Source: Sphaerobacter sp. (GTDB lineage Bacteria; Chloroflexota; Chloroflexia; Thermomicrobiales; Thermomicrobiaceae). From it: a stretch of DNA of 37,382 nt. The translations under genes were made by a program, and so were the position numbers. The notes beneath the pieces were generated by a model. It saw only the letters and a program-made list of their open reading frames with translations. It had not been told where the DNA came from and made no database searches. The stretch covers positions 1-37,382 of the forward strand of contig JASBVL010000022.1 of NCBI GenBank assembly GCA_029961075.1, read 5' to 3'. Below are positions 25,621 through 35,185 of the stretch, one piece after another. Numbering within the stretch: the stretch's first letter is position 1; each line of letters begins with the position of its first letter.

Positions 25621-27510
25621 CTATGCACCACGACGCGACAGCGGAGCGGTGGCGGGCCGCACTCCCAGCAGCGCTGCGGCGCGCTCGGCGATCGTCTCGG
25701 CGTCCAGCCCGGCCTGCTTCCGGAGCGCGCTCTGCGAGGCGTGGTCGAAGAACCGATCCGGGATGCCGAGCGTGGCCACCGGCAGCCGCAGCCCCTCGCG
25801 GGCGAGCAGCTCCAGGACGGCGCTGCCGAAGCCACCGGCGCGCATCGACTCCTCGACCGTCAGCAGGTATCCCGTGCGCTGGGCGCTGGCGAGGAGCAGT
25901 CCTTCGTCCAGCGGCTTGACGAAGCGGGCGTTGATCACGGTCGCCTGGATCCCCTGCTGGGCCAGCAGGTCGGCTGCGCGCTCGGCGGCCAGCACCGTGG
26001 AGCCGAGCGCGACGATCGTCACGTCGCTGCCCTCCCGCAGCACCTCGCCCCGGCCGATCGGGAGCGGGTGCGGCTCGCCGGTGAGGGGCACGCCGACGCC
26101 CGCGCCGCGCGGGTAGCGGAGGGCGATCGGCCCGTCTTCGTAGAGGATGGCGGTCTTGAGCATGTGCCGCAGCTCGTCCTCGTCCTTGGGCGCCATCAGG
26201 ACCATGTTCGGGAGGCATCGCAGGTAGGCGACGTCGAAGACGCCGTGGTGCGTGCGCCCGTCCTCGCCGGCAAAGCCCGCGCGATCGAGGGCGAAGACCA
26301 CCGGCAGCCGCTGGATGCACACGTCATGCACCACCTGGTCGAAGGCGCGCTGCAGGAAGGTGGAGTAGATGGCCGCGACTGGGCGCAAGCCCTGGGTGGC
26401 GAGGCCGGCCGCGAAGGTGACAGCGTGCTGCTCGGCGATGCCGACGTCGAAGAAGCGCGTCGGATGCTCCTTGGCGAACGGCAGCAGGCCGGTGCCGTCC
26501 GGCATCGCGGCGGTGATGGCAACGATCCGCTCGTCCTCGCGCGCCAGCGCGGTCAGCGTCTCGCCGAAGACGTCCTGATACTTGGGCGGGCTGGGCGGGG
26601 CCCCGGGGACCTTGACTGAGGCGCTGTGGTGCTTGAACGGATCATTCTCGGCCGGTTGATACCCCTTGCCCTTGACCGTCACGGCGTGGACGAAGACCGG
26701 CCCGTCGATCTCCTTCACCTGCTGGAGCGTCTCGATCAGGTCGCGAATGTTGTGGCCGTCGATCGGCCCGACGTAGGTGAAGCCGAGCTCCTCCCAGATC
26801 ATGGTGTGGTAGACGACCTCCTTGAGGCCGTCCTTCATGCGCTTCCCGATCTCGAGCAGGCGGTCGCCCTGCGGCATCCGGTGGAGCAGCCGCTCGACCT
26901 CGACCTTGGCCTGGGTGTACCGCTCGTCGGTGCGGATGCGGCTGAGGTACTTCGGCAGGGCGCCCACGTTCGGCGCGATCGACATCTCGTTGTCGTTCAG
27001 CACGACGATGAGCGGAACCTGCAGGCTGCCGGCGTTGTTGAGCGCCTCGTAGGCCATGCCGCCGGTGAGCGCGCCATCGCCGATCACCGCCACGGTATGG
27101 AAGCGCTCGCCCTTGAGGCGACCGGCGACGGCCATGCCGAGCGCCGCGGAGATCGAGGTGCTGGCGTGTCCCGCGCCGAAGTGGTCGTGCGGGCTCTCCT
27201 CGCGCTGGAGGAAGCCGCTCAGCCCGCCGGGCTGGCGAATGGTGGGGAAGCGGTCGCGCCGGCCAGTAATGAGCTTGTGCGGATAGGCCTGATGGCCGAC
27301 ATCCCATACGATCTTGTCATGCGGGGAGTCGAACACGTAATGCAGCGCGAGTGCCAGCTCGACCGAGCCGAGGTTGGACGCGAAGTGGCCCCCCGTCTGC
27401 CCGACGACGACGTCCACGATGGTCTGGCGGATCTCAGCGGCCAGTTGCTCCAGTTCCGGCAGTGACAGGGCTTTGAGATCCTCTGGGCCGTCGATACGTT
27501 CCAGCAACAT
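25621..27510 (-). CDS. dxs: 1-deoxy-D-xylulose-5-phosphate synthase
   Basis: The 629-residue thiamine-diphosphate enzyme condenses pyruvate and glyceraldehyde 3-phosphate, the first step of the MEP isoprenoid pathway. [20 protein letters not shown] (with His42), [19 protein letters not shown] (His73), the TPP motif [18 protein letters not shown] (144-161) and [17 protein letters not shown] (catalytic Glu) are all present. The C-terminal transketolase domain ends with a normal DXS tail. ATG 27510 follows GGAGGAAATCCC. It has its own promoter. Confidence 0.97.
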   Translation of the reverse strand: MLLERIDGPEDLKALSLPELEQLAAEIRQTIVDVVVGQTGGHFASNLGSVELALALHYVFDSPHDKIVWDVGHQAYPHKLITGRRDRFPTIRQPGGLSGFLQREESPHDHFGAGHASTSISAALGMAVAGRLKGERFHTVAVIGDGALTGGMAYEALNNAGSLQVPLIVVLNDNEMSIAPNVGALPKYLSRIRTDERYTQAKVEVERLLHRMPQGDRLLEIGKRMKDGLKEVVYHTMIWEELGFTYVGPIDGHNIRDLIETLQQVKEIDGPVFVHAVTVKGKGYQPAENDPFKHHSASVKVPGAPPSPPKYQDVFGETLTALAREDERIVAITAAMPDGTGLLPFAKEHPTRFFDVGIAEQHAVTFAAGLATQGLRPVAAIYSTFLQRAFDQVVHDVCIQRLPVVFALDRAGFAGEDGRTHHGVFDVAYLRCLPNMVLMAPKDEDELRHMLKTAILYEDGPIALRYPRGAGVGVPLTGEPHPLPIGRGEVLREGSDVTIVALGSTVLAAERAADLLAQQGIQATVINARFVKPLDEGLLLASAQRTGYLLTVEESMRAGGFGSAVLELLAREGLRLPVATLGIPDRFFDHASQSALRKQAGLDAETIAERAAALLGVRPATAPLSRRGA

Positions 27511-27567
27511 GGGATTTCCTCCACCCGTGACGTGGGATCGCCCGCATCCGGGGCGAACGCTCGGGTC

Positions 27568-27597
27568 ATCGTATCAGGGGCCGAAAGGCCGCGTCAA
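27568..27597 (-). promoter_or_regulatory. Promoter of dxs
   Basis: On the minus strand TTGACG (27597-27592), 18 bases, then TACGAT (27573-27568), leaving a leader of about 50 bases. The surrounding CGTTTGACGCG resembles the -35 region of the rpsP promoter. Confidence 0.65.
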
Positions 27598-27652
27598 ACG
27601 CGCCCGCGTCGCACACCCGGGCCGGGGCGCGATGCATGCCCGGCCACCACTC

Positions 27653-27682
27653 TTGACGACGCGCGGGCGATCACCATGTTAC
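27653..27682 (+). promoter_or_regulatory. Possible promoter of the receiver gene
   Basis: TTGACG (27653-27658) followed after 18 bases by TGTTAC (27677-27682). The -10 box is poor. It is the best match in the gap between dxs and the receiver gene, where I see nothing else. Confidence 0.35.
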
Positions 27683-27820
27683 GGCCCGCTGCTGACACCC
27701 GTGCATTGCGGTGACCGGCGCCATGCCTGGTTGGCATGCGAACTGCGTTGAGAGGAGCACGATCCCGCCGCGCGTCGGCCGACACCGAGACCCGGCGTCT
27801 GAGGCGATCCGAGGATAAGC

Positions 27821-28228
27821 ATGGCGGCCCCGCAACTGACCCAATCGATCTTGGTGGTGGAAGACGATCCGTCGATTGCTGAGCTGATCGCCTGGGCGCT
27901 GGACGACGCGGGCTTCGCGGTGCGCTCCGCCGCGAGCGTCGCCGAGGCGCTGCGGCTGTGCGACCAGGCCACGCCGGACCTGGTCGTGGTCGACTTCCTC
28001 CTGCCCGACGGGCTCGGCTCGGATCTCATCTGCGCGCTCCGCCAGCGCTGCCTCGCGCGGGTGCGCGCGGTCGTGATCTCGGCGCACCCCCGCGCCGCCG
28101 AACTGGCGCGGTCGATCGACGCGGATGCCTGCCTGCGCAAGCCGTTCGACCTGGACGACTTCTTCTCGACGGTGGAGCGCCTGCTCCTCCCGGTCAACGC
28201 GCCGCCGACGGGCATGCTCACCGACTGA
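27821..28228 (+). CDS. Stand-alone response-regulator receiver protein
   Basis: The 135-residue protein is a single CheY-like receiver domain with no output domain. The acidic pocket is Glu14/Asp15/Asp16 in VVEDD, the phosphate acceptor is Asp58 in LVVVDFLLPDG, and Ser87 (VVISAHP) and Lys107 (LRKPF) complete the switch residues. The last 15 residues (PVNAPPTGMLTD) are a short tail. GAGGATAAG precedes ATG 27821. No sensor kinase is nearby, so its partner is unknown. Single receivers act in phosphorelays or by protein contact. Confidence 0.88.
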   Translation: MAAPQLTQSILVVEDDPSIAELIAWALDDAGFAVRSAASVAEALRLCDQATPDLVVVDFLLPDGLGSDLICALRQRCLARVRAVVISAHPRAAELARSIDADACLRKPFDLDDFFSTVERLLLPVNAPPTGMLTD

Positions 28229-28257
28229 GCGCGGTGGGCGCCCGCCGCGCCGGTGCC

Positions 28258-30165
28258 TTACGGGGTCGTCCCTGCGCCATCCGACCCGTACACCCGTTGG
28301 GCGACATCGTCACGCAGCGTCAGCGCGAACATCCGCGGCTCGGCGGGCACGCTCACCCGCCGGTCCATGAGAAACTCCGCGAAGTGGCGGACCTCTGACG
28401 GGTCCGTCATCCCCAGCAGCAGCGCTCCCCAGTCGGGCCGGGCAAAGCGCGGCGGCGTGGTTACCTCCAGCGCGTACGGCCGCATCACGTAGTCGGCGGT
28501 GTCCGCGCCCAGTGCCGGGATATGCTCCGGCAGGGCGATCACCACCTGCGGCGCGACCGGGCCGGTCACCGGCTGGCCCGCCGACACGATGCGCAGGTTG
28601 GGGAAGTCGCGCAGGTACCAGGCGAAGGGCTGCGCGATCTCCTCGTCGAGCACGATGGTCAGGCCATGACCGCCGGTCGGATCCCGCGTGTCCTGGGTGA
28701 AGGTCGTCAGGTCCGCGCTGACCTTTTCGATGCGGGCCAGCAGGTGGGTCACGTCGGGCGCGGTGCTGCCGATGAGGAGCGGCTCGCCGGGCCGGGTGAC
28801 GTTGGTCGCGCCGAGCAGCACGCTGGTGCGCAGCGTCACCCCGGCCAGGATGAGCAGTCCGGCCAGGCCGACCAGCGGCGCGGCGCGTTGATCCAGCCGG
28901 CGGGTCAGCCACACCGCGGCCAGCGCGAGCGGCACGAGCACCAGTGCCACGAGGATCAGCAGCGTGATCAGCCAGGCGAGCCACTCGGTCGGAGCCGGCC
29001 GGCGGCCCAGCGTGTTGAACGTGCTGAACAGCGCGGCGAAGGTCAGGAAGACGGCCACCAGGAAGGCGACGCCCCGCGCGGACCAGACCTCGCGCCACCG
29101 GATCGCCTCGCTCAGGCTGCCCAGCCCCACGCCCGCGAGCAGGGCGAGCGGCAGGACGGCGAGGCTGTACTGCGCAACCCCGGGACCGCCCAGGACGGAC
29201 GCCACGATGAGGGCGGCCGTGGTCCAGCCGAGCAGCCCGCGCGCCGTCCGGGCGGTGCCGAAGGGGAGGCTCCCCGGCGCGGTCAGCACCACCCAGGCAC
29301 CGGCGACGGCGAGCACGAGGGCCAGCAGTTCGTCGGCGACCAGCACCAGCGGCGTCATCCACCAGGCCGCGCCCGCGGTGGCGAGGTGGTCGCGCCACAG
29401 CGCGCCGAGGCTCCCGCTCAGGAACGCGGCGAACCCCTCGGGCCGGGTGAAGAGGACGGTCGAGAGAGCGATGACCGTCAGCAGCACCCCCAGCAGGAGC
29501 CCGGAGAGGTCGCGGATCCGGGCACGCCGCCCGCCGGCGATGGCGGCGCCGGCTGCGGCGGTCAGCGGCAGGGCGAGCCAGCCGAGCGGGCCGGTCAGCA
29601 GGAGCAGGCCAGCCGCGACTCCAGTGGCGGCGGCGCTGGCGGTGGTCGGCTGGCTGCAATGCCGCAGCACGAGGACGAGCACCAGGAGCGATCCGGGCAC
29701 CAGCAGCGCGGCGGAGCCGGCGATTCGCGCCGCGAAGGTGAGGGTCGGCGACAGGGCCAACAGGACCGCCGCCGCGAGCGCCGCGCTCCGGCCCACCCAA
29801 TGCCGCAGCGGTCGGAGCAGCAGGAGCGCGCCGAGTCCCGCCACGGCCGGGACGAGGCGCACCACCGCGTCGCTGGGGCCGAAGAGGAACAGCGCCAGCG
29901 CCTCGGCCTCCACGACCAGCGGGTGTGTCCAGGCGCTCGGTGAGAGAGTGCCGCCGGTCGCGAGTGCCAGGCCGTCGGCGGCGATGCCTGCCTCCGTTGC
30001 CCCCAGGGGCCAGGTGGTCTGCTGAATCAGGCGGACCAGGGCTGCCACCAGCACGGCGGCGATCCAGCCGACGCCCTCCCACGACAGCGCGGTCAGGTGC
30101 ACCCGCCGGTCCAGGGCCGGGGAGGGCGCATCGGCGTGATCGAAGGCAGATGGACTCTGCAGCAC
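28258..30165 (-). CDS. GT-C-fold polytopic membrane protein, glycosyltransferase-like
   Basis: A protein of about 635 residues with some 10-12 hydrophobic segments up to residue 450 and a soluble C-terminal part. The first loop reads WPLGATEAGIAADGLALA, where GT39-type enzymes and its neighbour have an Asp-Glu pair; here it is Thr57-Glu58. The C-terminal part has PFAWYLRDFPN (513-523), shared with the neighbouring Agl23-like protein. The two are probably paralogues acting on lipid-linked sugars, and this one may have lost or changed catalysis. The GTG at 30165 is preferred because AGGAGAG precedes it; a GTG at 30180 overlaps that site. The gene follows the Agl23-like gene after about 180 bases. 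Confidence 0.7.
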   Translation of the reverse strand: MLQSPSAFDHADAPSPALDRRVHLTALSWEGVGWIAAVLVAALVRLIQQTTWPLGATEAGIAADGLALATGGTLSPSAWTHPLVVEAEALALFLFGPSDAVVRLVPAVAGLGALLLLRPLRHWVGRSAALAAAVLLALSPTLTFAARIAGSAALLVPGSLLVLVLVLRHCSQPTTASAAATGVAAGLLLLTGPLGWLALPLTAAAGAAIAGGRRARIRDLSGLLLGVLLTVIALSTVLFTRPEGFAAFLSGSLGALWRDHLATAGAAWWMTPLVLVADELLALVLAVAGAWVVLTAPGSLPFGTARTARGLLGWTTAALIVASVLGGPGVAQYSLAVLPLALLAGVGLGSLSEAIRWREVWSARGVAFLVAVFLTFAALFSTFNTLGRRPAPTEWLAWLITLLILVALVLVPLALAAVWLTRRLDQRAAPLVGLAGLLILAGVTLRTSVLLGATNVTRPGEPLLIGSTAPDVTHLLARIEKVSADLTTFTQDTRDPTGGHGLTIVLDEEIAQPFAWYLRDFPNLRIVSAGQPVTGPVAPQVVIALPEHIPALGADTADYVMRPYALEVTTPPRFARPDWGALLLGMTDPSEVRHFAEFLMDRRVSVPAEPRMFALTLRDDVAQRVYGSDGAGTTP

Positions 30166-30345
30166 CGGTTCTCTCCTCACGTGCTGGATCGGGATCCCGG
30201 TCTGACCCGGGTCGTAGCCGTCCGACCGAGCGGTGGCGTCATCCTGCGCGGCGGCAGGTGGTCATGCCGGACCTCGGCTGACAGCACCCGCACCGAGGTT
30301 GGCGTCGGCACGCTCGCGGCCCCCTCCACACGACAGTCGCGCTCG

Positions 30346-32730
30346 TTAGTAGCGCATGGCGTTCAGGTACGGCACCAGGTCGTTGCGCACGTAGACGCGG
30401 AACGTATAGCTGCCGATGGTGGTCGGGAGCTCTCGGAACGCCACCAACCGCAGGACGTCCGCCTGCTGCTGTGGCTCGCGCAGCGACCACAGGCTCCGCC
30501 AGACGCTCCCGGCGACGTCGAGGAGGGAGAAGGGCGGCCGGCGTGCGTCCTGGTAGTTCTGGCGGGCCTCATCCTTCAGCTCCGGCGCGTAGGCGAAGCG
30601 CCGGTACGTCTCCTCCTCGGGGAACCACCACCGCATCGGGTACTGCTGGTAGGTGTAGTCCTTGAGCTGTCGTTCCAGCTCCGGCGAGTAGTTGTCCTGG
30701 GAGACGAGCACGACCGGCGCGGTCGGGGGCTCGGTCAGGCGCGTGCCGAAGTAGTGCCGGTTCGGGAAGTTGCGGAGATACCAGTTGAACGGCCACTGGG
30801 TGCCCGAGTCGTACCACACCTCCAGCCCCATGCCGCCGGTCAGCTCCTGCGAGAGCTGCTCCAGCTCCTGCGTGACGCGGGGGACGTAGGGCGAGGTCTG
30901 GACGTAGATGAGCATGTCGGTCGGGATGTCGCCGGAGCGGTAGGTCATGTGCCACCCGACATGCACCTGCGCCAACGCGAGGGCCAGGCTGCCGGTGAGG
31001 GCCAGGGTGGCGAGCATCTGTCGCGTGCCGAGCCGCACGGCCGCCGCCACCAGCAGGACGAGTAGCAGGAGCCAGGGGAGGTAGACGACCGCCCAGTGCT
31101 CGGCCGCCCACGGGCGCAGCGTGCGCTGGAGCTGCGTGCCGCGGGCGGTGGCCTGCTGCACGTAGGGGCCGGCGCTGGCCCAGGCCATGATCAGGAAGCC
31201 CGCAACGGCCAGTGCCCCGATGCCGCCCGCGACGGCCAGGACCGCCCGCCGGCGGGCGGGTGACCAGGCGCGCCACGCCCGCTCGATCCCCTCGGCCGCC
31301 TCGCCCAGGAGGGCTGCCGCGAGCAGCGTCAGGGGGAGCGCGATGTGGACCGTGAGCCAGGGCATCTTCTCCCCCGCCCAGGAGAGCACCCCGAGCATCA
31401 CCGCCGCCCAGTAGATCAGGAAGGCGTGGACGAAGAGACGGCGCGAGAGCGGCGCGCCGGCACGGCGGGCATGGAGCCAGCGCCAGACGACGCGTACGAC
31501 CGCGACGGGGAACAACACCACGGCGACGAACTCGTACTGGGGCATGAGCAGCAGGTAGTAGAACCACGGCTGCGCGCCACGCTGCACCCCCTGCTGCCCC
31601 AGCCAGTAGCCGAGGGCGCCGAAGGTCCCGCTGGCCAGCCCCATCAGGTTCGAGAAGAGACTGGTGTAGAGGACGACGAAGATCAGCGTGCCCAGCCCGG
31701 CGGCGATGAGCAGCCCGCGTCGCTCGGTCAGCAGGGCGCGGAGCGCCGCCGCGGTGGAGCCGACGGGCGCGTCGCCGAGGAGCCCGTCGATCCAGCCGTC
31801 ATCCCCGCGGCGGCGGTCAAGCATCCAGACGGCGATGACGAGGGTCAGCAGCCCGATGCCGATAGCGGCGACGACGACCGGGTGCTGGAAGAGCGCGAGG
31901 GTGAAGCGCCAGATCCGCTCACCGGTCGGCTGGTCCCAGGGGATGCCGGGCAGTGGCCCGACACCGAGGCGACCCAGCAGCCGGGTCGTGACGCCGAAGG
32001 CGACCAGCGCCGCGGCGGCGAGGCCGAGCAGGGCCGGCGCCGCGCGGAGTGCCACCGCAAGGGCGAGGAAGGTGCCGAAGATGAAGAGGACGATGAAGCT
32101 GACCTCCTTGGTGGTGAAGAGGAAGCCGGTGGCGGCCCCACCGAGGATGGCCCAGCGCGGGCTCGGGCGCTCGACATAGCGCAGGATCGCGATGCCCAGC
32201 AGGAACGTGCCGAGCAGGCAGTACAGGTCGTGCCGGATGAAGCGGGAGTAGAACAGGATGGACGGCGACACCAGCAGGAGGCACGAGGCGACGAGGGCCC
32301 CCCAGCGGCCAAGCAGGTGCGGCCCGCGTAGCAGCCAGGGGAGCATGACCACGATCACCCCGGCGACCGCCGGCATCACGCGCGAGACGTAGTCGCTGGC
32401 GCCGAACAGGAGGTAGAGCAGGGCGTTGGCGTGGAAGAGGAACGGCCCGTGCATCAGCGGGTTATGCTGATAGCCGTACCCCTCCGCGTAGAGCCACGAG
32501 TAGTAAGTATGGAGCGACTCGTCGTGGTGCAGCGCGCGCGAGCCGAGATCCCAGAAGCGTGTGAGGATCGCACTGAGCAGGATGAGGCCGTAGAGGGCGG
32601 TCTCCAGCGTGACGGTGGCCGGCAGGATGCCCCCCGCCCGGCGCTCCCCGGTCTGCGCGGCGAGCGGCGCCGCTGTGAGCAGCCGCGCGCGCTGCGGCGC
32701 GGGTGCCGATCCCGAAGGAAGCTGCTCCAT
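30346..32730 (-). CDS. Agl23-like (TIGR03663-type) membrane glycosyltransferase family protein
   Basis: A 794-residue protein with about 12 membrane segments. The first periplasmic loop has SRALHHDESLHTYYSWLYAE (Asp70-Glu71), followed by YQHNPLMHGPFLFHANALLY, the hallmark of the flippase-activity-associated Agl23 group. SRFIRHDLYCLLGTFLLG and FTTKEVSFIV also fit. The soluble C-terminus holds WPFNWYLRNFPN (646-657). Such proteins are thought to handle dolichyl- or undecaprenyl-linked sugars for surface glycans or glycoproteins; the exact reaction is not established. ATG 32730 is chosen over a TTG two codons earlier. Its downstream neighbour is a related, more divergent protein. Confidence 0.85.
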   Translation of the reverse strand: MEQLPSGSAPAPQRARLLTAAPLAAQTGERRAGGILPATVTLETALYGLILLSAILTRFWDLGSRALHHDESLHTYYSWLYAEGYGYQHNPLMHGPFLFHANALLYLLFGASDYVSRVMPAVAGVIVVMLPWLLRGPHLLGRWGALVASCLLLVSPSILFYSRFIRHDLYCLLGTFLLGIAILRYVERPSPRWAILGGAATGFLFTTKEVSFIVLFIFGTFLALAVALRAAPALLGLAAAALVAFGVTTRLLGRLGVGPLPGIPWDQPTGERIWRFTLALFQHPVVVAAIGIGLLTLVIAVWMLDRRRGDDGWIDGLLGDAPVGSTAAALRALLTERRGLLIAAGLGTLIFVVLYTSLFSNLMGLASGTFGALGYWLGQQGVQRGAQPWFYYLLLMPQYEFVAVVLFPVAVVRVVWRWLHARRAGAPLSRRLFVHAFLIYWAAVMLGVLSWAGEKMPWLTVHIALPLTLLAAALLGEAAEGIERAWRAWSPARRRAVLAVAGGIGALAVAGFLIMAWASAGPYVQQATARGTQLQRTLRPWAAEHWAVVYLPWLLLLVLLVAAAVRLGTRQMLATLALTGSLALALAQVHVGWHMTYRSGDIPTDMLIYVQTSPYVPRVTQELEQLSQELTGGMGLEVWYDSGTQWPFNWYLRNFPNRHYFGTRLTEPPTAPVVLVSQDNYSPELERQLKDYTYQQYPMRWWFPEEETYRRFAYAPELKDEARQNYQDARRPPFSLLDVAGSVWRSLWSLREPQQQADVLRLVAFRELPTTIGSYTFRVYVRNDLVPYLNAMRY

Positions 32731-32796
32731 GTCCAACCGATCGTCCCGCCCGCTCAGGTCTCCAGCCTCACTCCATTACCGTCGCTCGCGCTGCCG

Positions 32797-32802
32797 ATTC
32801 TA
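32797..32802 (-). promoter_or_regulatory. Possible -10 box for the Agl23-like gene
   Basis: TAGAAT on the minus strand (32802-32797), about 67 bases before the ATG. No good -35 box is visible, so this is only a candidate. Confidence 0.3.
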
Positions 32803-32949
32803 CACCGCGCCCTTCGGCACCGGCTATCGCGCCCGGCGGCCGGGCTGTCCCGCCCTTGCGGCGCCCCCGCTCGTATGTTATCGGTGGGGGCCACCGTGCA
32901 GGCCGTCGCGGGTGACGGGCACGGCTCGGAAGGGCGGTAGGGCAGGGCC

Positions 32950-33843
32950 ATGGAGCTGAACCAGCCGCGACGCTGTTTCATCTATGTGGTCTCCGACGGT
33001 GGCGGGGCCACCGCGGAGGCGGTCGTCGATGCGGTGACGGTCCAGTTCCCCGGCGTCGACTTCGCCATCGAGCGCCACCCGGGCGTGCGCACCCGCGAGC
33101 AGGTGCTGGCGGTCGTGCAGGAAGCAGCCCGGACCAACGGCATCATTGTGCACACCATCGTCATCACCGAGATCCGCCGCCTGCTCCTGCGCGAGTGCCG
33201 CCAGCGCGTCATCGACCATGTCGACCTCACCGGGCCGCTGCTGGGGCAGATCTCCCAGCACGTCGGCATGCGGCCGCTGTTGCGCCCCGGCGTGGCCCGC
33301 GGGCTGAGCGACGAGTACTTCCGCCGGATCGAGGCGATCCAGTTCACCGTCCGCCACGACGACGGGCAGGGGATCGATACCCTGCACGAGGCCGACATCG
33401 TGCTCGTCGGCGTGTCGCGCTCCTCCAAGACGCCTCTGAGCATCTATCTCTCGATGCTGGGCTGGAAGGTCGCCAACGTCCCGATCGTGCTCGGGGTCGA
33501 GCCGCCGGCCAAGCTGAACGAGATCGACCAGACCCGCATCGTCGCGCTGACAATCGACGAGGACGAGCTGGTGCGCATCCGCCAGCACCGCGTCCGCGCG
33601 CTCGGCGCCAGCGGGAGCGGCGAGTACGCCGACCCGGCGAAGGTGGCCGAGGAGCTGGCCTACTGCCGTCGCATCGTGCGGCGCGGTTACCCCTGGCCGA
33701 TGGTGAACATCACCGGCAAGTCCATCGAGGAGTCCGCCAAGGAGGTCATCTCCCTGATCGAGAGCCAGCGCCTGCGGCAGACGCTCAGTGAGCGCCTCGG
33801 GCCGCTGGACGACCCCTGGACGGAGGGTGGCTGGGAGGACTAG
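32950..33843 (+). CDS. ppsR: Pyruvate phosphate dikinase / PEP synthase regulatory protein
   Basis: The 297-residue DUF299 protein is a bifunctional kinase/pyrophosphorylase that switches PEP synthase or pyruvate phosphate dikinase off and on by modifying a Thr near the catalytic His. YVVSDGGGATAEAVVDAV is the N-terminal signature and VGVSRSSKTPLSIYLSMLGW (153-172) holds the P-loop-like GVSRxSKT motif, followed by VANVPIVLGVEPP. AIQFTVRHDDGQ also fits the family. Which target it controls cannot be told because neither is in the window. AGGGCAGGGCC lies before ATG 32950. Its stop overlaps the end of the next convergent gene by two bases. Confidence 0.92.
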   Translation: MELNQPRRCFIYVVSDGGGATAEAVVDAVTVQFPGVDFAIERHPGVRTREQVLAVVQEAARTNGIIVHTIVITEIRRLLLRECRQRVIDHVDLTGPLLGQISQHVGMRPLLRPGVARGLSDEYFRRIEAIQFTVRHDDGQGIDTLHEADIVLVGVSRSSKTPLSIYLSMLGWKVANVPIVLGVEPPAKLNEIDQTRIVALTIDEDELVRIRQHRVRALGASGSGEYADPAKVAEELAYCRRIVRRGYPWPMVNITGKSIEESAKEVISLIESQRLRQTLSERLGPLDDPWTEGGWED

Positions 33844-34205
33844 GTGCCCGGCTCCGCCCCCGCGCGGTCCGGTGGGCGCTTCCGCCACCAGGCGGGGACC
33901 GCGTAGGGATCCTCCTCGCCGTACGCGTAACCGGCCCACTCGACCCGGCCGCTCCGCCGGAGCAGCGTCGGGATCACCTGCCCGTGGATGACCATCCGGG
34001 CGCGGTGCTCCCCCTCGGGCCAGCGGCGCACGGCCGCCTCGTACGCCTGGCGCGTCGGCTCATCGAGCTGCATGGCCTCGATGAACTCGACGGTGGTGAA
34101 CTCGTCGACGTCGATGCGATCGATCAGGGGGACGATGTAGGGCCGGAGGAACTCGATCAGTTCCTCGATCAGGCCCTCGACCGGTTCCTGGCCGCGCTGA
34201 CTCAT
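33840..34205 (-). CDS. Small unknown protein downstream of the slipin gene
   Basis: A 121-residue soluble protein I do not recognise. It starts MSQRGQEPVEGLIEELIEFL and has a conserved-looking block (IVPLIDRIDVDEFTTVEFIE), then a helix with YEAAVRRW, a short strand region (ARMVIHGQVIPTLLRRSG) and an acidic/aromatic end (EEDPYAVPAWWRKRPP). Composition and codon use look like a real gene. Start 34205 follows GAAGGGG. Its position 108 bases after the slipin gene on the same strand suggests a link to the NfeD/slipin membrane pair. No function is proposed. Confidence 0.65.
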   Translation of the reverse strand: MSQRGQEPVEGLIEELIEFLRPYIVPLIDRIDVDEFTTVEFIEAMQLDEPTRQAYEAAVRRWPEGEHRARMVIHGQVIPTLLRRSGRVEWAGYAYGEEDPYAVPAWWRKRPPDRAGAEPGT

Positions 34206-34313
34206 GTGGGCCCCTTCGTCCTGGACTTTGCCGTCGGCAGCACCGCTCCCCGCCGGACCACGCCGGGCGATGCGCCCCAGGCCGGGCAAGGCCCGGGGCG
34301 CATCGGACCCAGG

Positions 34314-35102
34314 TCAGTCGCCGGTGCCTTGCGCCACCGTCTTCTTCGCCCCCACCTGGTCGAGGAACGGCGCGATCAGGTCGATCGGCACTGGGAACAG
34401 GATCGTGCTGTTCCGCTCCGACGCGATCTCCGTCAGCGTCTGGAGGAAGCGAAGCTGGAGCGCCGCCGGCTGGGCATTGAGGATCGCCGCCGCCGCGGCG
34501 AGCTGCTGCGAGGCGTCGAACTCGCCTTCGGCGTGGATGATCTTGGCGCGCTTCTCCCGTTCGGCCTCGGCCTGGCGGGCCATCGCTCGTTGCATGATGT
34601 CGGGGAGCTCGACGTCCTTCACCTCGACGATGCTGACCTTGATGCCCCACGGTTCGGTCTGCTCGTCGATGATGGTCTGCAGCGTCCGGTTGATCTTCTC
34701 CCGTTCGGCGAGGAGCTCGTCGAGCTCTGCCTGGCCGAGCACGCTCCGCAAGGTCGTCTGCGCGATCTGCGACGTGGCCCGAATGTAGTCGGCCACGTTG
34801 ACGATGGCCGCGTTCGGGTCGATCACGCGAAAGTAGGCCACCGCGTTGACCCGAATCGTGACGTTGTCGCGGGTGATGACCTCCTGCACCGGGATGTCCA
34901 TCGTCACCGTGCGCAGGTCGACCTTCGTCATCCGCTCCACGAACGGGATGAGAAGGATGATACCGGGGCCCCGCGCGCCGACGAGCCGGCCGAGGCGGAA
35001 CACGACGCCGCGCTCGTACTCCTGCACGATCTTGATCGCCGAGGTCAGGACGGTGAGGACGAATAGCACGACGACCAGCGTGACAATGAACTGTGGGGTC
35101 AT
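34314..35102 (-). CDS. Slipin / SPFH (band 7) membrane protein
   Basis: A 262-residue stomatin-like protein. One N-terminal membrane helix (about 5-25) leads to the SPFH domain: [53 protein letters not shown] and [19 protein letters not shown] helical region rich in AxAEREKRA repeats follows. Slipins sit in membrane microdomains and often serve as partner and substrate of NfeD proteases. Here nfeD is directly upstream (83-base gap, same strand). ATG 35102 follows GGAGAGG; the longer frame upstream is Arg/Ala-rich and not credible. Confidence 0.93.
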   Translation of the reverse strand: MTPQFIVTLVVVLFVLTVLTSAIKIVQEYERGVVFRLGRLVGARGPGIILLIPFVERMTKVDLRTVTMDIPVQEVITRDNVTIRVNAVAYFRVIDPNAAIVNVADYIRATSQIAQTTLRSVLGQAELDELLAEREKINRTLQTIIDEQTEPWGIKVSIVEVKDVELPDIMQRAMARQAEAEREKRAKIIHAEGEFDASQQLAAAAAILNAQPAALQLRFLQTLTEIASERNSTILFPVPIDLIAPFLDQVGAKKTVAQGTGD

Positions 35103-35185
35103 GCGCCTCTCCTTTGTACGGCTCGTTCGACCGGCCTCAGCCGGCATACCCATGCCGGCATCCCCGCAGCGGGACGCGGCGGCCG

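Noticed and set aside
28522-29943. Gln/Arg/Gly-rich open frame opposite the GT-C membrane protein
   Set aside because: Its composition is the complement of a Leu/Ala/Val-rich membrane protein, and there is no family match or start signal.
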